Positions 26,500 through 35,888 are shown, numbered from the stretch's first letter. The stretch: 64,000 bases of DNA from Parasedimentitalea denitrificans (GCF_011813015.1 NZ_QHLQ01000020.1:7456-71455); one strand, 5' to 3'. Translations and numbers: made by a program. Notes: generated from the letters alone by a model not told the origin.

Positions 26500-26627
26500 A
26501 TAGGTGACGCCGCGTTTTGGTTTGCTTGAGCGGCTTGCCCCGCTAGGTTCTCGTCCAAGCTTTGACAGATACCGGCTGCGCAGAGGGAAGCCAAGCCCGC
26601 GCTGCAGTGACATAGAAAGACATTGCC

Positions 26628-28337
26628 ATGAGTTTTCGCGCGCCCGTTCCCGAGTATGAATTTCTATTGAAGCACATTGTCGACTACGGGCAGGTCGCCG
26701 CGACTGACAGGTTTGCCGAGGCATCAAGTGATGTGACAAGCGCGATCCTGACCGAGGCTGGCAAGCTGTGCGACGAGGTGATGGCGCCGTTACAGCGGGT
26801 TGGTGATCTACAACCGACAGCGCTAGAGAACGGTGTCGTGCGAAGCTCTCCCGGTTTTGCCGAGGGATGGAAAGCCATCGCCGAAGGCGGCTGGATCGGC
26901 ATGAGCGCCCCCGAAGAGCAGGGCGGCATGGCGTTGCCGATGACGCTGACCACCTGTGTGAACGAGATGATGAGCGGTGCTTGTCTGTCATTGCAGCTGG
27001 CCCCGTTGATGTCTCAGGGGCAAATCGAAGCGTTGGATCATCATGCCAGTGATGCGCTGAAAGATCTGTACATGCCCAAGCTGATATCCGGTGAATGGGC
27101 GGGCACCATGAACCTGACCGAACCGCAGGCCGGGTCGGATGTTGGGGCGCTGTCGTCAAAGGCGGAACCAAACGGTGATGGCACCTATGCGGTGAGCGGG
27201 CAGAAGATCTTCATCAGCTGGGGCGACAATGATTTCTGCAGTAATATCTGCCATCTGGTGCTGGCACGGCTGCCGGATGGTGTGCCGGGAACCAAAGGGA
27301 TCTCGCTGTTTCTGGTGCCCAAGTTTCTGCCGGACGAAAACGGTGATGCCGGTGTGGCCAATGATCTGAAGGTGGTTAGCCTTGAGCATAAGATGGGCCT
27401 GCATGGCTCGCCGACCTGTGTGATGCAATACGATGGCGCCACCGGTTGGTTGGTCGGCAATGAACATGGCGGTATGGCTGCGATGTTCACCATGATGAAC
27501 AATGCACGTCTGGGTGTTGGCGGTCAGGGTGTTGGTGCAGGCGAGGGTGCCTATCAGCACGCGCTGGAATATGCGCTAGAACGCAAACAGGGCCGCAGCG
27601 AAAGCGGTACCATTGTCGACCACGCCGATGTGCGCCGGATGCTGATGACAATGAAGGCGGATTTGTTCGCGGCCCGCGCGATCATGCTGTCCTGTGCGGT
27701 GGCGATCGATATGCAAGCTGCCACGGGTGATGCGACCTGGGCGGCCCGTGCGGCGTTTTTGACCCCGATTGCCAAGACATTTGGCACTGACACGGGGATT
27801 GCGGTGGCAGATACGGGCGTGCAGGTGCACGGCGGCATGGGCTTTATCGAAGAAACCGGGGCAGCGCAGTTCTTTCGCGATGTGCGGGTAACCGCGATCT
27901 ATGAAGGGACCAATGGCATTCAGGCGATGGATCTGGTGGCGCGTAAGATGATGGATGGTGGCGAAATGGCCAACCGCTTGATGGATGAGATCGAGGAACA
28001 GGCAGAATGCGCCCGCTCCACCCATCCCAATATGGCCGAAAGCGTCTGGCAGGCTTGCGAGTCCCTTCGTGAAGCGACCGAATGGTTGGTGGCACAGGGC
28101 AATATGAACGACCGCTTCGCCGGTGCCGTTCCATATCTGCGTGCCTTTGCCCGCGTGTTGGGTGGGCATTTCCACCTGAGCGCGGCAATGGCTGATCTGG
28201 GTGGCCCACGTGAAAAACTGGCGCGGTTCTATATTACGCGACTATTACCGGAACATGCTGGGCTGCTTGCCCATGCTCAGACCGGTGCCGATGGTGCCTA
28301 TGTACTCACCCTAGAAGAATTGGCAGGCCAATCATGA
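26628..28337 (+). CDS. Acyl-CoA dehydrogenase, DmdC-like
   Basis: A 569-residue FAD enzyme, longer than classic acyl-CoA dehydrogenases (about 380). It has the TEPQAGSDVGAL and SGQKIFISWGDND segments, the GSPTCVMQYDGATGWLVG region and the catalytic-base loop YEGTNGIQAMDLV. This longer clade includes DmdC, the 3-methylmercaptopropionyl-CoA dehydrogenase of DMSP demethylation in roseobacters, but other substrates are possible. Overlaps the MBL gene (ATGA). Electrons probably pass through ETF to the ETF-QO encoded at 41484. Confidence 0.88.
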   Translation: MSFRAPVPEYEFLLKHIVDYGQVAATDRFAEASSDVTSAILTEAGKLCDEVMAPLQRVGDLQPTALENGVVRSSPGFAEGWKAIAEGGWIGMSAPEEQGGMALPMTLTTCVNEMMSGACLSLQLAPLMSQGQIEALDHHASDALKDLYMPKLISGEWAGTMNLTEPQAGSDVGALSSKAEPNGDGTYAVSGQKIFISWGDNDFCSNICHLVLARLPDGVPGTKGISLFLVPKFLPDENGDAGVANDLKVVSLEHKMGLHGSPTCVMQYDGATGWLVGNEHGGMAAMFTMMNNARLGVGGQGVGAGEGAYQHALEYALERKQGRSESGTIVDHADVRRMLMTMKADLFAARAIMLSCAVAIDMQAATGDATWAARAAFLTPIAKTFGTDTGIAVADTGVQVHGGMGFIEETGAAQFFRDVRVTAIYEGTNGIQAMDLVARKMMDGGEMANRLMDEIEEQAECARSTHPNMAESVWQACESLREATEWLVAQGNMNDRFAGAVPYLRAFARVLGGHFHLSAAMADLGGPREKLARFYITRLLPEHAGLLAHAQTGADGAYVLTLEELAGQS

Positions 28338-29380
28338 CCAGCGTTCCCGAAGTTTCCATGCGACACCCGTGGGAGGAACCTCCCGCACCGGGCGAGGCTA
28401 TCGAAGTGGCAGACGGCGTGTTGTGGATGCGCTTGCCGCTGCCAATGAAACTGGACCACGTGAACGTCTACGCGCTGGATGACGGTGACAGCTGGACAGT
28501 GATCGACACCGGGTTCTCTTCAAAGAAAACGCGCGCCATATGGGAGCAACTGATGGCTGGCCCGCTGGCAGGTAAGCCGGTCAAACGGGTGGTCGTGACC
28601 CATCATCACCCCGATCACATCGGCAACGCTGGTTGGTTCCAGTCCGAACACGGGGCAGAACTGGTGACCACACGCACCTCCTGGCTGTTTGCCCGCATGC
28701 TGACACTGGACGTGCAAGAGGTCTGGCCTCAGGAAACGCTAGACTACTATCGCAGTGCCGGCATGGATCCTGCGATCTACGACAAACGGGTTGCCGACCG
28801 GCCCTTCAATTTCGCCGATGTGGTTTATCCGATGCCGCTTGGTTTCACTCGCATTCAGCAGGGCGATGTGTTCCGCATGGGTGGGCGCGACTGGGATGTG
28901 CACATGGGCAACGGCCACGCGCCAGAACACGCAACTTTCTGGAGTCGCGATGACAATCTGGTGATCACTGGCGATCAGATCCTGTCGTCGATCAGCCCCA
29001 ATATCGGCGTTTACGCTACCGAACCCATGGCCGATCCTCTGGCGGATTGGCTAGAGGCCTGCGAGCGCCTGTCGCTTTTGGCGCAGCCGGATCATATCGC
29101 GCTAGGCGGTCACAAGCTGCCCTTTACCCGCCTGCCGCTCCGGATGCGGCAGTTGATTGATAACCACCACGGTGCGCTCGAACGGCTGTTGGATTTCCTC
29201 GATCAGCCCAAAACCGCCGCCGAATGCTTCTCGGTTCTGTTCAAACGCAATATCGGCGAAGGCGAATACGGCCTTGCCTTGGTCGAGGCTGTGGCGCATG
29301 TAAACCACCTATATTGTATTGGAAAACTAGACCGCAGCCGCCGCGACGATGGCGCTTGGCTGTACCAGCGCAAGGGGTAG
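28334..29380 (+). CDS. Metallo-beta-lactamase-fold hydrolase
   Basis: A 348-residue MBL-fold protein. The metal-binding HHHPDH motif (VVTHHHPDHIGN) and later HMGNGHAPEHATFW and GDQIL are visible. The C-terminal region has a winged-helix-like part. Overlaps the acyl-CoA dehydrogenase stop, so it probably acts in the same route, for example as a thioester or lactone hydrolase; inferred only from context. Confidence 0.85.
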   Translation: MTSVPEVSMRHPWEEPPAPGEAIEVADGVLWMRLPLPMKLDHVNVYALDDGDSWTVIDTGFSSKKTRAIWEQLMAGPLAGKPVKRVVVTHHHPDHIGNAGWFQSEHGAELVTTRTSWLFARMLTLDVQEVWPQETLDYYRSAGMDPAIYDKRVADRPFNFADVVYPMPLGFTRIQQGDVFRMGGRDWDVHMGNGHAPEHATFWSRDDNLVITGDQILSSISPNIGVYATEPMADPLADWLEACERLSLLAQPDHIALGGHKLPFTRLPLRMRQLIDNHHGALERLLDFLDQPKTAAECFSVLFKRNIGEGEYGLALVEAVAHVNHLYCIGKLDRSRRDDGAWLYQRKG

Positions 29381-29384
29381 GCAC

Positions 29385-29837
29385 ATGGGCGACGAAATTA
29401 TGACATCCGCAGAGGCGGTCGAAGCAGCTGTGCTGCCCAGCCTGCACGAGGTCCACGCCGACCCCGAGGCGAAGGCAGGGTTGAACACAGTGCCAGCGGC
29501 GCTGAACACTCCGGTTGAAAAGAAAAGCCAGGCGCGCTGGGCCTATGAGCGTCTGATCCTCTATATCCAGAATTTCGAACAGCAGCTGGACGGCGAGCAC
29601 GAGGTCGCCATGGGCTTTGTCGGCGGCGAGGCCGGGGTGCTGCGGATCGAAGGCATGGGGTATTTTGATCCCGATATCATCACCTTCTACGGCACCGATG
29701 GCGCAGGCGGGAAAACTCAGCTGGTGCAGCATGTCAGCCAGTTGAACGTGATGTTGCGGGCGCTGCCGAAACCCCAACAGGACAAACCCGCCAACCGGAT
29801 CGGGTTTAAACTGGCCTCAGACCTCGAAGAGACCTGA
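29385..29837 (+). CDS. DUF6173-like conserved protein
   Basis: A 150-residue acidic protein with ARWAYERLILYIQNFE, EHEVAMGFVGGEAG and LRIEGMGYFDPDIITFYGTD, which I recognise as the DUF6173 pattern of Rhodobacteraceae. Function unknown. It starts four bases after the MBL stop with an AAGGGG-type RBS. An in-frame ATG at 29349 would overlap the MBL gene by 32 bp. Confidence 0.75.
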   Translation: MGDEIMTSAEAVEAAVLPSLHEVHADPEAKAGLNTVPAALNTPVEKKSQARWAYERLILYIQNFEQQLDGEHEVAMGFVGGEAGVLRIEGMGYFDPDIITFYGTDGAGGKTQLVQHVSQLNVMLRALPKPQQDKPANRIGFKLASDLEET

Positions 29838-29859
29838 TTGCCCACCCCTGCATTGTGGC

Positions 29860-30068
29860 GGGTCAACGATGGCCGACAGGCCACCGCGCCTCTGGCGCGG
29901 GCATCGCTCGTTGAGGCGTCTCAAAGCAGACCATACTTGATTTGGCGACCTTAGGGGCAGACCTGCTCCTAAGGCGCTTCTCAGCAAAGTTACTACGCTG
30001 ATCCGCAGGATCAGCGCCGGGCCCAACGGGGCAAGTGCCTCCGGCAGGAGGCCGAGACCGGGCGGGAG
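29860..30068 (+). repeat. Intergenic two-hairpin repeat, copy B
   Basis: Starts GGGTCAA, passes the arm CCTTAGGGGCAGACCTGC, then hairpin GCTGATCC-GCA-GGATCAGC (29997-30015), GGGCCCAAC, a second hairpin (GCCTCC/GGAGGC) and GGGCGGGAG. It occupies most of the 331-bp gap before the GDPD gene. Same order and length as copies A and C but on the plus strand. No coding function is likely: an in-frame stop interrupts the arm. Confidence 0.7.
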
Positions 30069-30168
30069 CCCTTGGTTTCGTAAATGACCAAAGTTCCAAA
30101 CTCAGTTCTGCTCTTGCGATCCGGCGCGTGCCGTCGTTCTATCGGTGTCATTGATCAGGAGTGTTGTT

Positions 30169-32013
30169 TTGAAGTTTGTATTGGATGTTCTCCAGGCCTA
30201 TCGCGGTGCCAAACACCGCTGGCGTTTGTTTCTGTCGGTGCATGTGTCGCTTCGATTGCTGGCTTTTGCGCTTATTGCGCCGCTGCTGGGGGTGCTGGTC
30301 AATCTCGCGGTGTCGTTCTCCAGCCAGCCTGCGCTAACCGATCAGGATATTGCACTGTTCATCCTGTCGCCTATCGGGTTTGTGCTGTCCCTTGTGGTCC
30401 TCAGTATCGTGCTGGTGGCAGAGGTAACCGGCTTTGCGGTTATGGCCGCTTCGCTTCGGTATGAGCAGTCAAATCGCTGGCAAACCGCTCGTGTTGCTCT
30501 GCTGGCCGTGGTTCAAAAGCTCTATACACTGGCGGTTTTCATTGGCCTGCTGCTGCTGCGCATTCTGCTGCTGGCGGCCCCGTTTGTCGCCGTCTCTTGG
30601 CTGATTGCATGGGGGCTGCTGACTGAATATGACATCAATTACTACCTGACATACCACCCGCCTGCTTTCAAACTGGCCGTGGCCCTGATCGGTGTGGTCG
30701 GGTTGGCGCTGGCATTGGTTCTTTTGCAACGCCTGTCAGCTTGGGCACTGGCCCTGCATCTGGTGTTGTTCGAGGATCAGTCACCGCAAGGTAGCTTTGG
30801 TCTCAGTGCCGAGCGGATGAAGGGGCACCATCTTAAACTACAGCTTGAATTGGTGGTATGGCTTGCCCTGCGCACCGCGTTGGCGGCTGGTTTGGCCTTT
30901 GTCGCCGGGATAGTCATCGCCTGGATGCCGGTTGGGGCTGATGCCAACATGCTCCGTGTTTTGTTGCTGTCACTCTTGGTGTTGCTGCTCTGGGTGATCG
31001 GCGATGCGGTGCTGTCGGCCATCGCACTTGGCGCATTGGCACTGATCCTTGATCGGCACTTTGGCGGCGCGCATCCGCCCCTGCCGGACTATCTGCAAAA
31101 GCAGCCACGACTACGGATAGGCCTGTACGGTGCTGCGGGTGTAGCCATTGTGCTGGCTGGGTTTTCCATGTGGTTGGGGCAGTCTCTGTTTGATGCAGCC
31201 AAGGCCGAGGATAACGTCGAAATCATCGCCCACCGCGGTGCGGCCGGAAGCAAGCCGGAAAACACAACGGCCGCAATTGAAGAGGCCATTGTGCAGGGCG
31301 CCGACTGGGTCGAGATCGATGTACAAGAAAGCGCAGACGGTCGCATTGTGGTGATGCATGACGCAGATTTGATGAAACTGGCCAAGGTGAACCTGCAAAT
31401 CCACGCCGCCCCGTTAGATCAGCTGCAGCAGGTGGATATCGGCAGCTGGTATGATCCGGCCTATGGTGATCAACGCATTCCATTACTCAGCGATGTGTTG
31501 GCGCAGGTCAGTGGTCGCGCCAAGCTGCTGATCGAGTTCAAACACTATGGCTTTGATGTAGATCTGGAAGGCCGCACAGTAGAACTGGTCGAGGCGGCGG
31601 ATATGGTGGATGACATCGCACTTATGTCGCTGAAATACGAATCGGTGCAAAAGGCAAAATCCCTGCGCCCGGATTGGCGCGCGGGTATTCTTGCAGCCAC
31701 AAAAGTGGGCAATCTGGCGGGATTGGACGGGGATTTTGCCGCCGTACGCGCTGAAATTGCCACTCCTTCGCTCCTCTCGTCGGTCCATGCTGCGGGCAAA
31801 GAGCTGTATGTCTGGACCGTCAACGATCCGTTGCAAATGTCCAAGATGATCTCGATGGGTGTGGATGGGCTGATCACGGACGAGCCGGGACTGGCGCGCG
31901 ATGTGCTGCGGGTGCGGGCCGAGCTGAACACTCCGGAACGCATGGTATTGTGGCTGGTAGAAGAGCTGGGGCTTGATCTTAACCCCAAGGAGTACCGAGA
32001 TGTCAGCCCATAA
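30169..32013 (+). CDS. Membrane glycerophosphodiester phosphodiesterase
   Basis: About 614 residues. An N-terminal part has about eight transmembrane helices (GPDPase membrane domain); a C-terminal GDPD domain (from about 350) has HRGAAGSKPENTTAAIEEA and EIDVQESADGRIVVMHD, the catalytic signatures. It hydrolyses glycerophosphodiesters to glycerol-3-phosphate plus alcohol. Start chosen as TTG 30169, with AGGAG at 30157-30161; a GTG at 30145 would precede that RBS. Overlaps the next gene by 14 bp. Confidence 0.9.
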   Translation: MKFVLDVLQAYRGAKHRWRLFLSVHVSLRLLAFALIAPLLGVLVNLAVSFSSQPALTDQDIALFILSPIGFVLSLVVLSIVLVAEVTGFAVMAASLRYEQSNRWQTARVALLAVVQKLYTLAVFIGLLLLRILLLAAPFVAVSWLIAWGLLTEYDINYYLTYHPPAFKLAVALIGVVGLALALVLLQRLSAWALALHLVLFEDQSPQGSFGLSAERMKGHHLKLQLELVVWLALRTALAAGLAFVAGIVIAWMPVGADANMLRVLLLSLLVLLLWVIGDAVLSAIALGALALILDRHFGGAHPPLPDYLQKQPRLRIGLYGAAGVAIVLAGFSMWLGQSLFDAAKAEDNVEIIAHRGAAGSKPENTTAAIEEAIVQGADWVEIDVQESADGRIVVMHDADLMKLAKVNLQIHAAPLDQLQQVDIGSWYDPAYGDQRIPLLSDVLAQVSGRAKLLIEFKHYGFDVDLEGRTVELVEAADMVDDIALMSLKYESVQKAKSLRPDWRAGILAATKVGNLAGLDGDFAAVRAEIATPSLLSSVHAAGKELYVWTVNDPLQMSKMISMGVDGLITDEPGLARDVLRVRAELNTPERMVLWLVEELGLDLNPKEYRDVSP

Positions 32014-32572
32014 TTACATACATGTGTTCGCTGCCATTGGGACACTCGCCGCTCTCTGGTCCGGTTCAGCTTTGGCTCAGAATTGGGATCAATTGGGGCG
32101 TGGGCTAGAATTAAAGGCGCATCAGGCGCTGATGAAGCAGGTGAAAAAAGTCTCGTCTCCACAGCCCTTTACCACTGATGGCTGTAGCGGTGGCATGTCC
32201 AGCGCCTGGCAGGGCGTCGCTGCCTACTGGCCACAGTTTGCGCGTGATCATCAGCAACAGCCACCGTTTGAATCCTGCTGTATCAGCCATGATCGCACCT
32301 ATCATGATGCCGGTTCGGCGTTGACTGCAACAGACAGCTACGAGGCACGGCTGTCTGCGGACCGCACCTTGCAGTCCTGCGTGATTGAGACAGGTCAGGC
32401 GCGCCGGGATGATCTGGCAGAGCGATACGGGGTCAGCACATCGCAGGTCACCGAGGCCTATCAGCTGCTGGCAGGCAGCATGTATTACTCTGTGCGTTTT
32501 GGCGGAGGGCCATGCAGCGGGCTTAGCTGGCGCTGGGGTTATGGCTATGATCAGTGCTGGAGCGGAAATTAA
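32000..32572 (+). CDS. Secreted phospholipase A2-like protein
   Basis: A 190-residue secreted protein (signal peptide about 1-27). FTTDGCSGG (58-65) is followed by CCISHDRTYHDAG (93-105), the CCxxHD catalytic loop of the phospholipase A2 fold; further cysteines near 125 and the C-terminus could form disulfides. AAGGAG precedes ATG 32000, and it overlaps the GDPD gene by 14 bp. Together they could deacylate phospholipids and then cleave the glycerophosphodiester. Assignment rests on the motif, not a search. Confidence 0.75.
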   Translation: MSAHNYIHVFAAIGTLAALWSGSALAQNWDQLGRGLELKAHQALMKQVKKVSSPQPFTTDGCSGGMSSAWQGVAAYWPQFARDHQQQPPFESCCISHDRTYHDAGSALTATDSYEARLSADRTLQSCVIETGQARRDDLAERYGVSTSQVTEAYQLLAGSMYYSVRFGGGPCSGLSWRWGYGYDQCWSGN

Positions 32573-32666
32573 CGCCGTTTCTGCCTGCCTGCGCTGCAAT
32601 GACGTGGTGACAGGCTTTTTCATTTGCGATATCCAAGGCGAAATGTACGCGAATAGGATACTACCC

Positions 32667-32801
32667 ATGGCTGATCACAAGCACGGAACTATGGACACAA
32701 CGGTTCAGGAAAACACTTACTCTGGCTTCATGACCTTCGTGACCCGCTTTTGCATTGCGATGGTCTTTCTGGCCGTTTTCCTGGCGGTTTTCGCAACCTG
32801 A
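32667..32801 (+). CDS. aa3-type cytochrome c oxidase subunit IV
   Basis: A 44-residue protein, MADHKHGTMD start, polar N-terminus followed by one transmembrane helix (about 21-43). This matches the very small bacterial aa3 oxidase subunit IV found in Paracoccus and Rhodobacter. It lies within the 5' part of an overlapping longer frame, but its own start (ATG 32667) and composition are convincing. The main oxidase subunits are not in the window. Confidence 0.9.
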   Translation: MADHKHGTMDTTVQENTYSGFMTFVTRFCIAMVFLAVFLAVFAT

Positions 32802-32814
32802 TCCGAGGTTTCCC

Positions 32815-33435
32815 TTGCGAGTTTTTTCAACATTGGCGGCATCGCTTTTGGCGGTGTCTGTTTTGGGCGGTTGTGCCAATCAGCCACAGCCCAATGCAAC
32901 TGACGCAACGCTGTCGACTGTCTCGTATCGCGAGCCGGGTCCCAGCACCCTGACGTTGTATACGATGGTCAATAATCGCAGCGGGCAGGGTGGTCACACC
33001 TCGCTGATGATCAACGCGTCCGAGCGTGTGATATTCGATCCAGCCGGATCGTTCTATGCTGATGTCGTGCCAGAGCGCGACGACGTTCTGTATGGTATTA
33101 CACCGGCCGTCGAAAAAGCCTACCGCAGCAGCCACGCCCGCAGCACGTTCCATGTTGTTGTGCAAACAGTGGAAGTGACAGCCGAGCAGGCCGAAGCTGC
33201 CTATCAGCTGGCCAAGGCGAGCGGCCGGGTTCCGGGTGCTTACTGTGCCAAATCCACGTCAGCCTTGTTGGCCAGCATTCCGGGCTTCGAGCAGGTGAAG
33301 CAGACGTTCTACCCGGTAAAACTGTCTGATAGTTTTGGGGCGTTTCCTGGTGTTGTGACCAACAAGTACTTTGAGGATGACAGCGAAGACCTGCAAGAAG
33401 GTCTAGCCAGAAACAACGCTGCGCTGAACGGCTAG
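32815..33435 (+). CDS. Lipoprotein, unknown function
   Basis: About 206 residues starting at TTG 32815, with CGAGG 7-11 bp upstream. Lipobox LGGC (about residues 16-19) after a 15-residue hydrophobic signal. Mature part has STLTLYTMVNNRSGQGGHTSLMINASERVIFDPAGSF, as in conserved alphaproteobacterial envelope proteins; ends DSEDLQEGLARNNAALNG. An earlier ATG at 32755 lies inside the oxidase subunit gene, so I rejected it. Confidence 0.8.
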   Translation: MRVFSTLAASLLAVSVLGGCANQPQPNATDATLSTVSYREPGPSTLTLYTMVNNRSGQGGHTSLMINASERVIFDPAGSFYADVVPERDDVLYGITPAVEKAYRSSHARSTFHVVVQTVEVTAEQAEAAYQLAKASGRVPGAYCAKSTSALLASIPGFEQVKQTFYPVKLSDSFGAFPGVVTNKYFEDDSEDLQEGLARNNAALNG

Positions 33436-33485
33436 GGCGGTAATGGATAAACGACTGGCGGCCAATATGATGACCGCCGTTGTGT

Positions 33486-33764
33486 TTAGTTGTTGATACG
33501 CGGGTTGCCCGCGCGCCTGTCCTGACGCCGATCAGATCTACGGATTGTTCCAGTTGCGCAGGTCGGCCCCACGGCGCAGGGCTCAACAGTCGTTGTGCCA
33601 CTCTGCTCAGGCGTAGTCTCTGTCGTTACCACAGTGGTGGTCTCGGTGCCGTCTGGCGCGGTGGTTGTGGTGGTTTCTGTCACTGTCTCGACCAGCAGCG
33701 CATTCGCGGGCAGGGCGACGACAAATGCGATCATCAACGCGGTCCGTTTCACGCTATCATTCAT
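33486..33764 (-). CDS. Small secreted Thr-rich protein
   Basis: A 92-residue protein with a signal peptide (about 1-22, ALPANA) followed by a Thr/Val-rich stretch (VTETTTTTAPDGTETTTVVTTETT) and a CAVGPTC pair. Low complexity makes family assignment impossible. Converges on the lipoprotein gene. Probably an envelope or extracytoplasmic product. Confidence 0.55.
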   Translation of the reverse strand: MNDSVKRTALMIAFVVALPANALLVETVTETTTTTAPDGTETTTVVTTETTPEQSGTTTVEPCAVGPTCATGTIRRSDRRQDRRAGNPRINN

Positions 33765-33841
33765 AGCTCTCTTCCTTCGCTGAATTATTACTTAACAAAT
33801 GTAGTAATTCAGGTTTGGTCTGCCAACCCCGCGACCTCAAT

Positions 33842-34174
33842 TTATCCGAATAAGAACAGCAACCCGGCAAGAGCTGCCCCGCCGCAGGCCATCGCCACCA
33901 GAACATTCTTGCTGAAATACCCAGCTGCCAAAGTGACCAAAGCGGCCAATAGATGCGGCAGGCTTGTCACGCCATCGGTTGGGGTGGGCCATGCCACCAG
34001 CGGGGTGACCAGTGCTGGGATGATCGCCACGGCAGTGTATCGCAGGTGGCGCATCAGCCAAGTGGGCATGGTGCGGTTGGCCATCAAGCCGATAAAGGCA
34101 AAACGCAGCCCAAAGCTGCCAATGGCCAGGCCGATGATGACAGTCCATAGAATGGTTTGGTCAATCGTGCTCAT
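33842..34174 (-). CDS. azlD: AzlD-type branched-chain amino acid transport subunit
   Basis: A 110-residue membrane protein with about four helices, starting MSTIDQTILW. AzlD partners AzlC in export of branched-chain amino acids or analogues. The start at 34174 overlaps the azlC stop (ATGA). Confidence 0.85.
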   Translation of the reverse strand: MSTIDQTILWTVIIGLAIGSFGLRFAFIGLMANRTMPTWLMRHLRYTAVAIIPALVTPLVAWPTPTDGVTSLPHLLAALVTLAAGYFSKNVLVAMACGGAALAGLLFLFG

Positions 34175-34899
34175 TGTACGGCCTCCGTGGCCAGTTTGCG
34201 CCGCTCCAGCCACAGCTCGACCTGCGCGCCGACCATCATCCCGACCAGTCCCGCCACGATCAGTCCCAGATTATAGGGTAGCACCACTGCAAACAGAGCG
34301 GTGACAATGGCCGCAAAGCAGGCCGCCAGATGTGCGGCTGTACGCAGCATCGGGCCAATCATCGCCAGAAACGCTAGCGGCAGCACAAAATCCAACCCCC
34401 AGCTGGCCGGGATCTGCGACCCCACCATCACGCCCGTGACCGTGGCGATCATCCAGACCGGTGCCACCAGCCCATTGGTGCCAAAGAAATAGGCCATCCG
34501 CTGTGGCACCGTCATCTTGGGCTCAGACTCAAATTGCACAATGGACAGGGCATAGGCCTGATCCACCGTCAGATAGGCCGCCAGTGCACGCTGCCACAGC
34601 GGCGCCGACCCCAGATAGGGTGTCAGCGAGGCCGAATACATCGCCACCCGTAGGTTCACCGCAAGGGCCGAGATCAGCACAATGAACACCGGCGCGTTTT
34701 CTTGCATCAGCTGCAGGGCGGTAAATTGCGCCGACCCGGCAAAAACCGCCATCGAAAAGGCAAAGGCTTCGGGGACAATTAGTCCCGCTTCGGCGGCAAG
34801 AACCCCGAACAGCAACCCAAAAGGACCCGACACCAGAATAAAGGGGGCGCTATCGCGAAAGCCCTTCCAGAAAGCCGATTTGGTGGTGGTGAATGGCAT
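34171..34899 (-). CDS. azlC: AzlC-type branched-chain amino acid permease
   Basis: A 242-residue membrane protein with conserved FRDSAPFILVSGPFGLLFGVLA and FAGSAQFTALQL segments of the AzlC family. With AzlD it probably forms an exporter for branched-chain amino acids or analogues; AzlCD in Bacillus confers azaleucine resistance. Divergent from fdhD. Confidence 0.9.
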   Translation of the reverse strand: MPFTTTKSAFWKGFRDSAPFILVSGPFGLLFGVLAAEAGLIVPEAFAFSMAVFAGSAQFTALQLMQENAPVFIVLISALAVNLRVAMYSASLTPYLGSAPLWQRALAAYLTVDQAYALSIVQFESEPKMTVPQRMAYFFGTNGLVAPVWMIATVTGVMVGSQIPASWGLDFVLPLAFLAMIGPMLRTAAHLAACFAAIVTALFAVVLPYNLGLIVAGLVGMMVGAQVELWLERRKLATEAVQ

Positions 34900-34955
34900 G
34901 GCAAGATCCTAGATTGGCTTTGACGAGACCTAAGGCGGAACCGGGAGAATTTCAA

Positions 34956-35837
34956 TTGGCCAGCAGTGTTGACCTAAAAGAATATTTGATCGCACCTGAT
35001 CCTTCCAACGCCCGGCTGACCCGCGCAGTCACTGGTATGGATCACAATGGTGAGGCCAGTCAGATCGCTGTGGTCGAGGAACGCCCGCTGACCATCTATC
35101 TGAACAGCCAGGAAATTGTTACGGCGATGACCATAGGGGATTACCCCGAATACCTGGCGTTAGGGTTCTTGCGCAACCAGGGCATGCTGCGCGACGACGA
35201 CGTGATCACCGGGGTGGACTATGACGACGATCTTGAGGTGGTGGTGGTCCGCACCGAGGTTGAAACCTCTCACGAAGAGAAGCTGAAGAAAAAGACCCGC
35301 ACCTCGGGCTGTGCGGTAGGCACGGTGTTCGGCGACATGATGGAGGGGCTGGAGGGAGTGAAGCTGCCAGCTACCCCGGTCAAGACATCGTGGCTCTACG
35401 CTCTGGCAAACAAGATCAACCGCACGCCGTCCTTGTACCTTGAGGCCGGGGCTATCCACGGCTCGGTTCTGTGCCAACAGGATCGCCCTCTGGTCTATAT
35501 GGAGGACGTGGGCCGCCACAACGCGGTGGACAAAATCGCCGGCTGGATGGTGTCGGAAAAAGCCCCGGCAGCGGACAAAATCATGTACACTACCGGGCGG
35601 CTGACCTCCGAGATGGTGATCAAAACCGCAATGATGGGCATCCCTGTGCTGGCATCGCGTTCAGGGTTTACCGCCTGGGGAGTCGAGATTGCGCGCGAAG
35701 TGGGCCTGACCCTGATCGGTCGCATGCGCGGACAGCGGTTTGTGTGCCTGTCCGGTGATGAGCGGCTGGAACGGGATGTAGACCCGTCGACCGTGGCGGT
35801 CGAGGACAAAAAGCACCGAAGGAAGAGCGCGGGATGA
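34956..35837 (+). CDS. fdhD: Formate dehydrogenase accessory sulfurtransferase FdhD
   Basis: About 293 residues. It transfers sulfur to the molybdenum of formate dehydrogenase. EERPLTIYLNSQEIVTAMTIGDYPEYLALGFLRNQG and GRHNAVDKIAGW are family signatures. The cysteine loop reads SGCAVGT, with one Cys instead of the CxxC of many homologues. I place the start at TTG 34956 behind GGGAG; the frame opens at ATG 34893, which would overlap the divergent azlC start. Heads the Moco run ending with moeA. Confidence 0.85.
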   Translation: MASSVDLKEYLIAPDPSNARLTRAVTGMDHNGEASQIAVVEERPLTIYLNSQEIVTAMTIGDYPEYLALGFLRNQGMLRDDDVITGVDYDDDLEVVVVRTEVETSHEEKLKKKTRTSGCAVGTVFGDMMEGLEGVKLPATPVKTSWLYALANKINRTPSLYLEAGAIHGSVLCQQDRPLVYMEDVGRHNAVDKIAGWMVSEKAPAADKIMYTTGRLTSEMVIKTAMMGIPVLASRSGFTAWGVEIAREVGLTLIGRMRGQRFVCLSGDERLERDVDPSTVAVEDKKHRRKSAG

Positions 35838-35888
35838 GTAGTATTCATCCCGGCGATGCCGGACAAAGGATAAGAAGGAGCTGCCTTG

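Noticed and set aside
26500..27171. N-terminal extension of the Sua5 frame to 540 residues
   Set aside because: It is antisense to the acyl-CoA dehydrogenase, has no family match and family members start near MNKEHTK (26499).
32385..32801. A 138-residue frame containing the oxidase subunit IV
   Set aside because: Its first 94 codons overlap the PLA2-like gene and have no family match; only the last 44 codons match the oxidase subunit.
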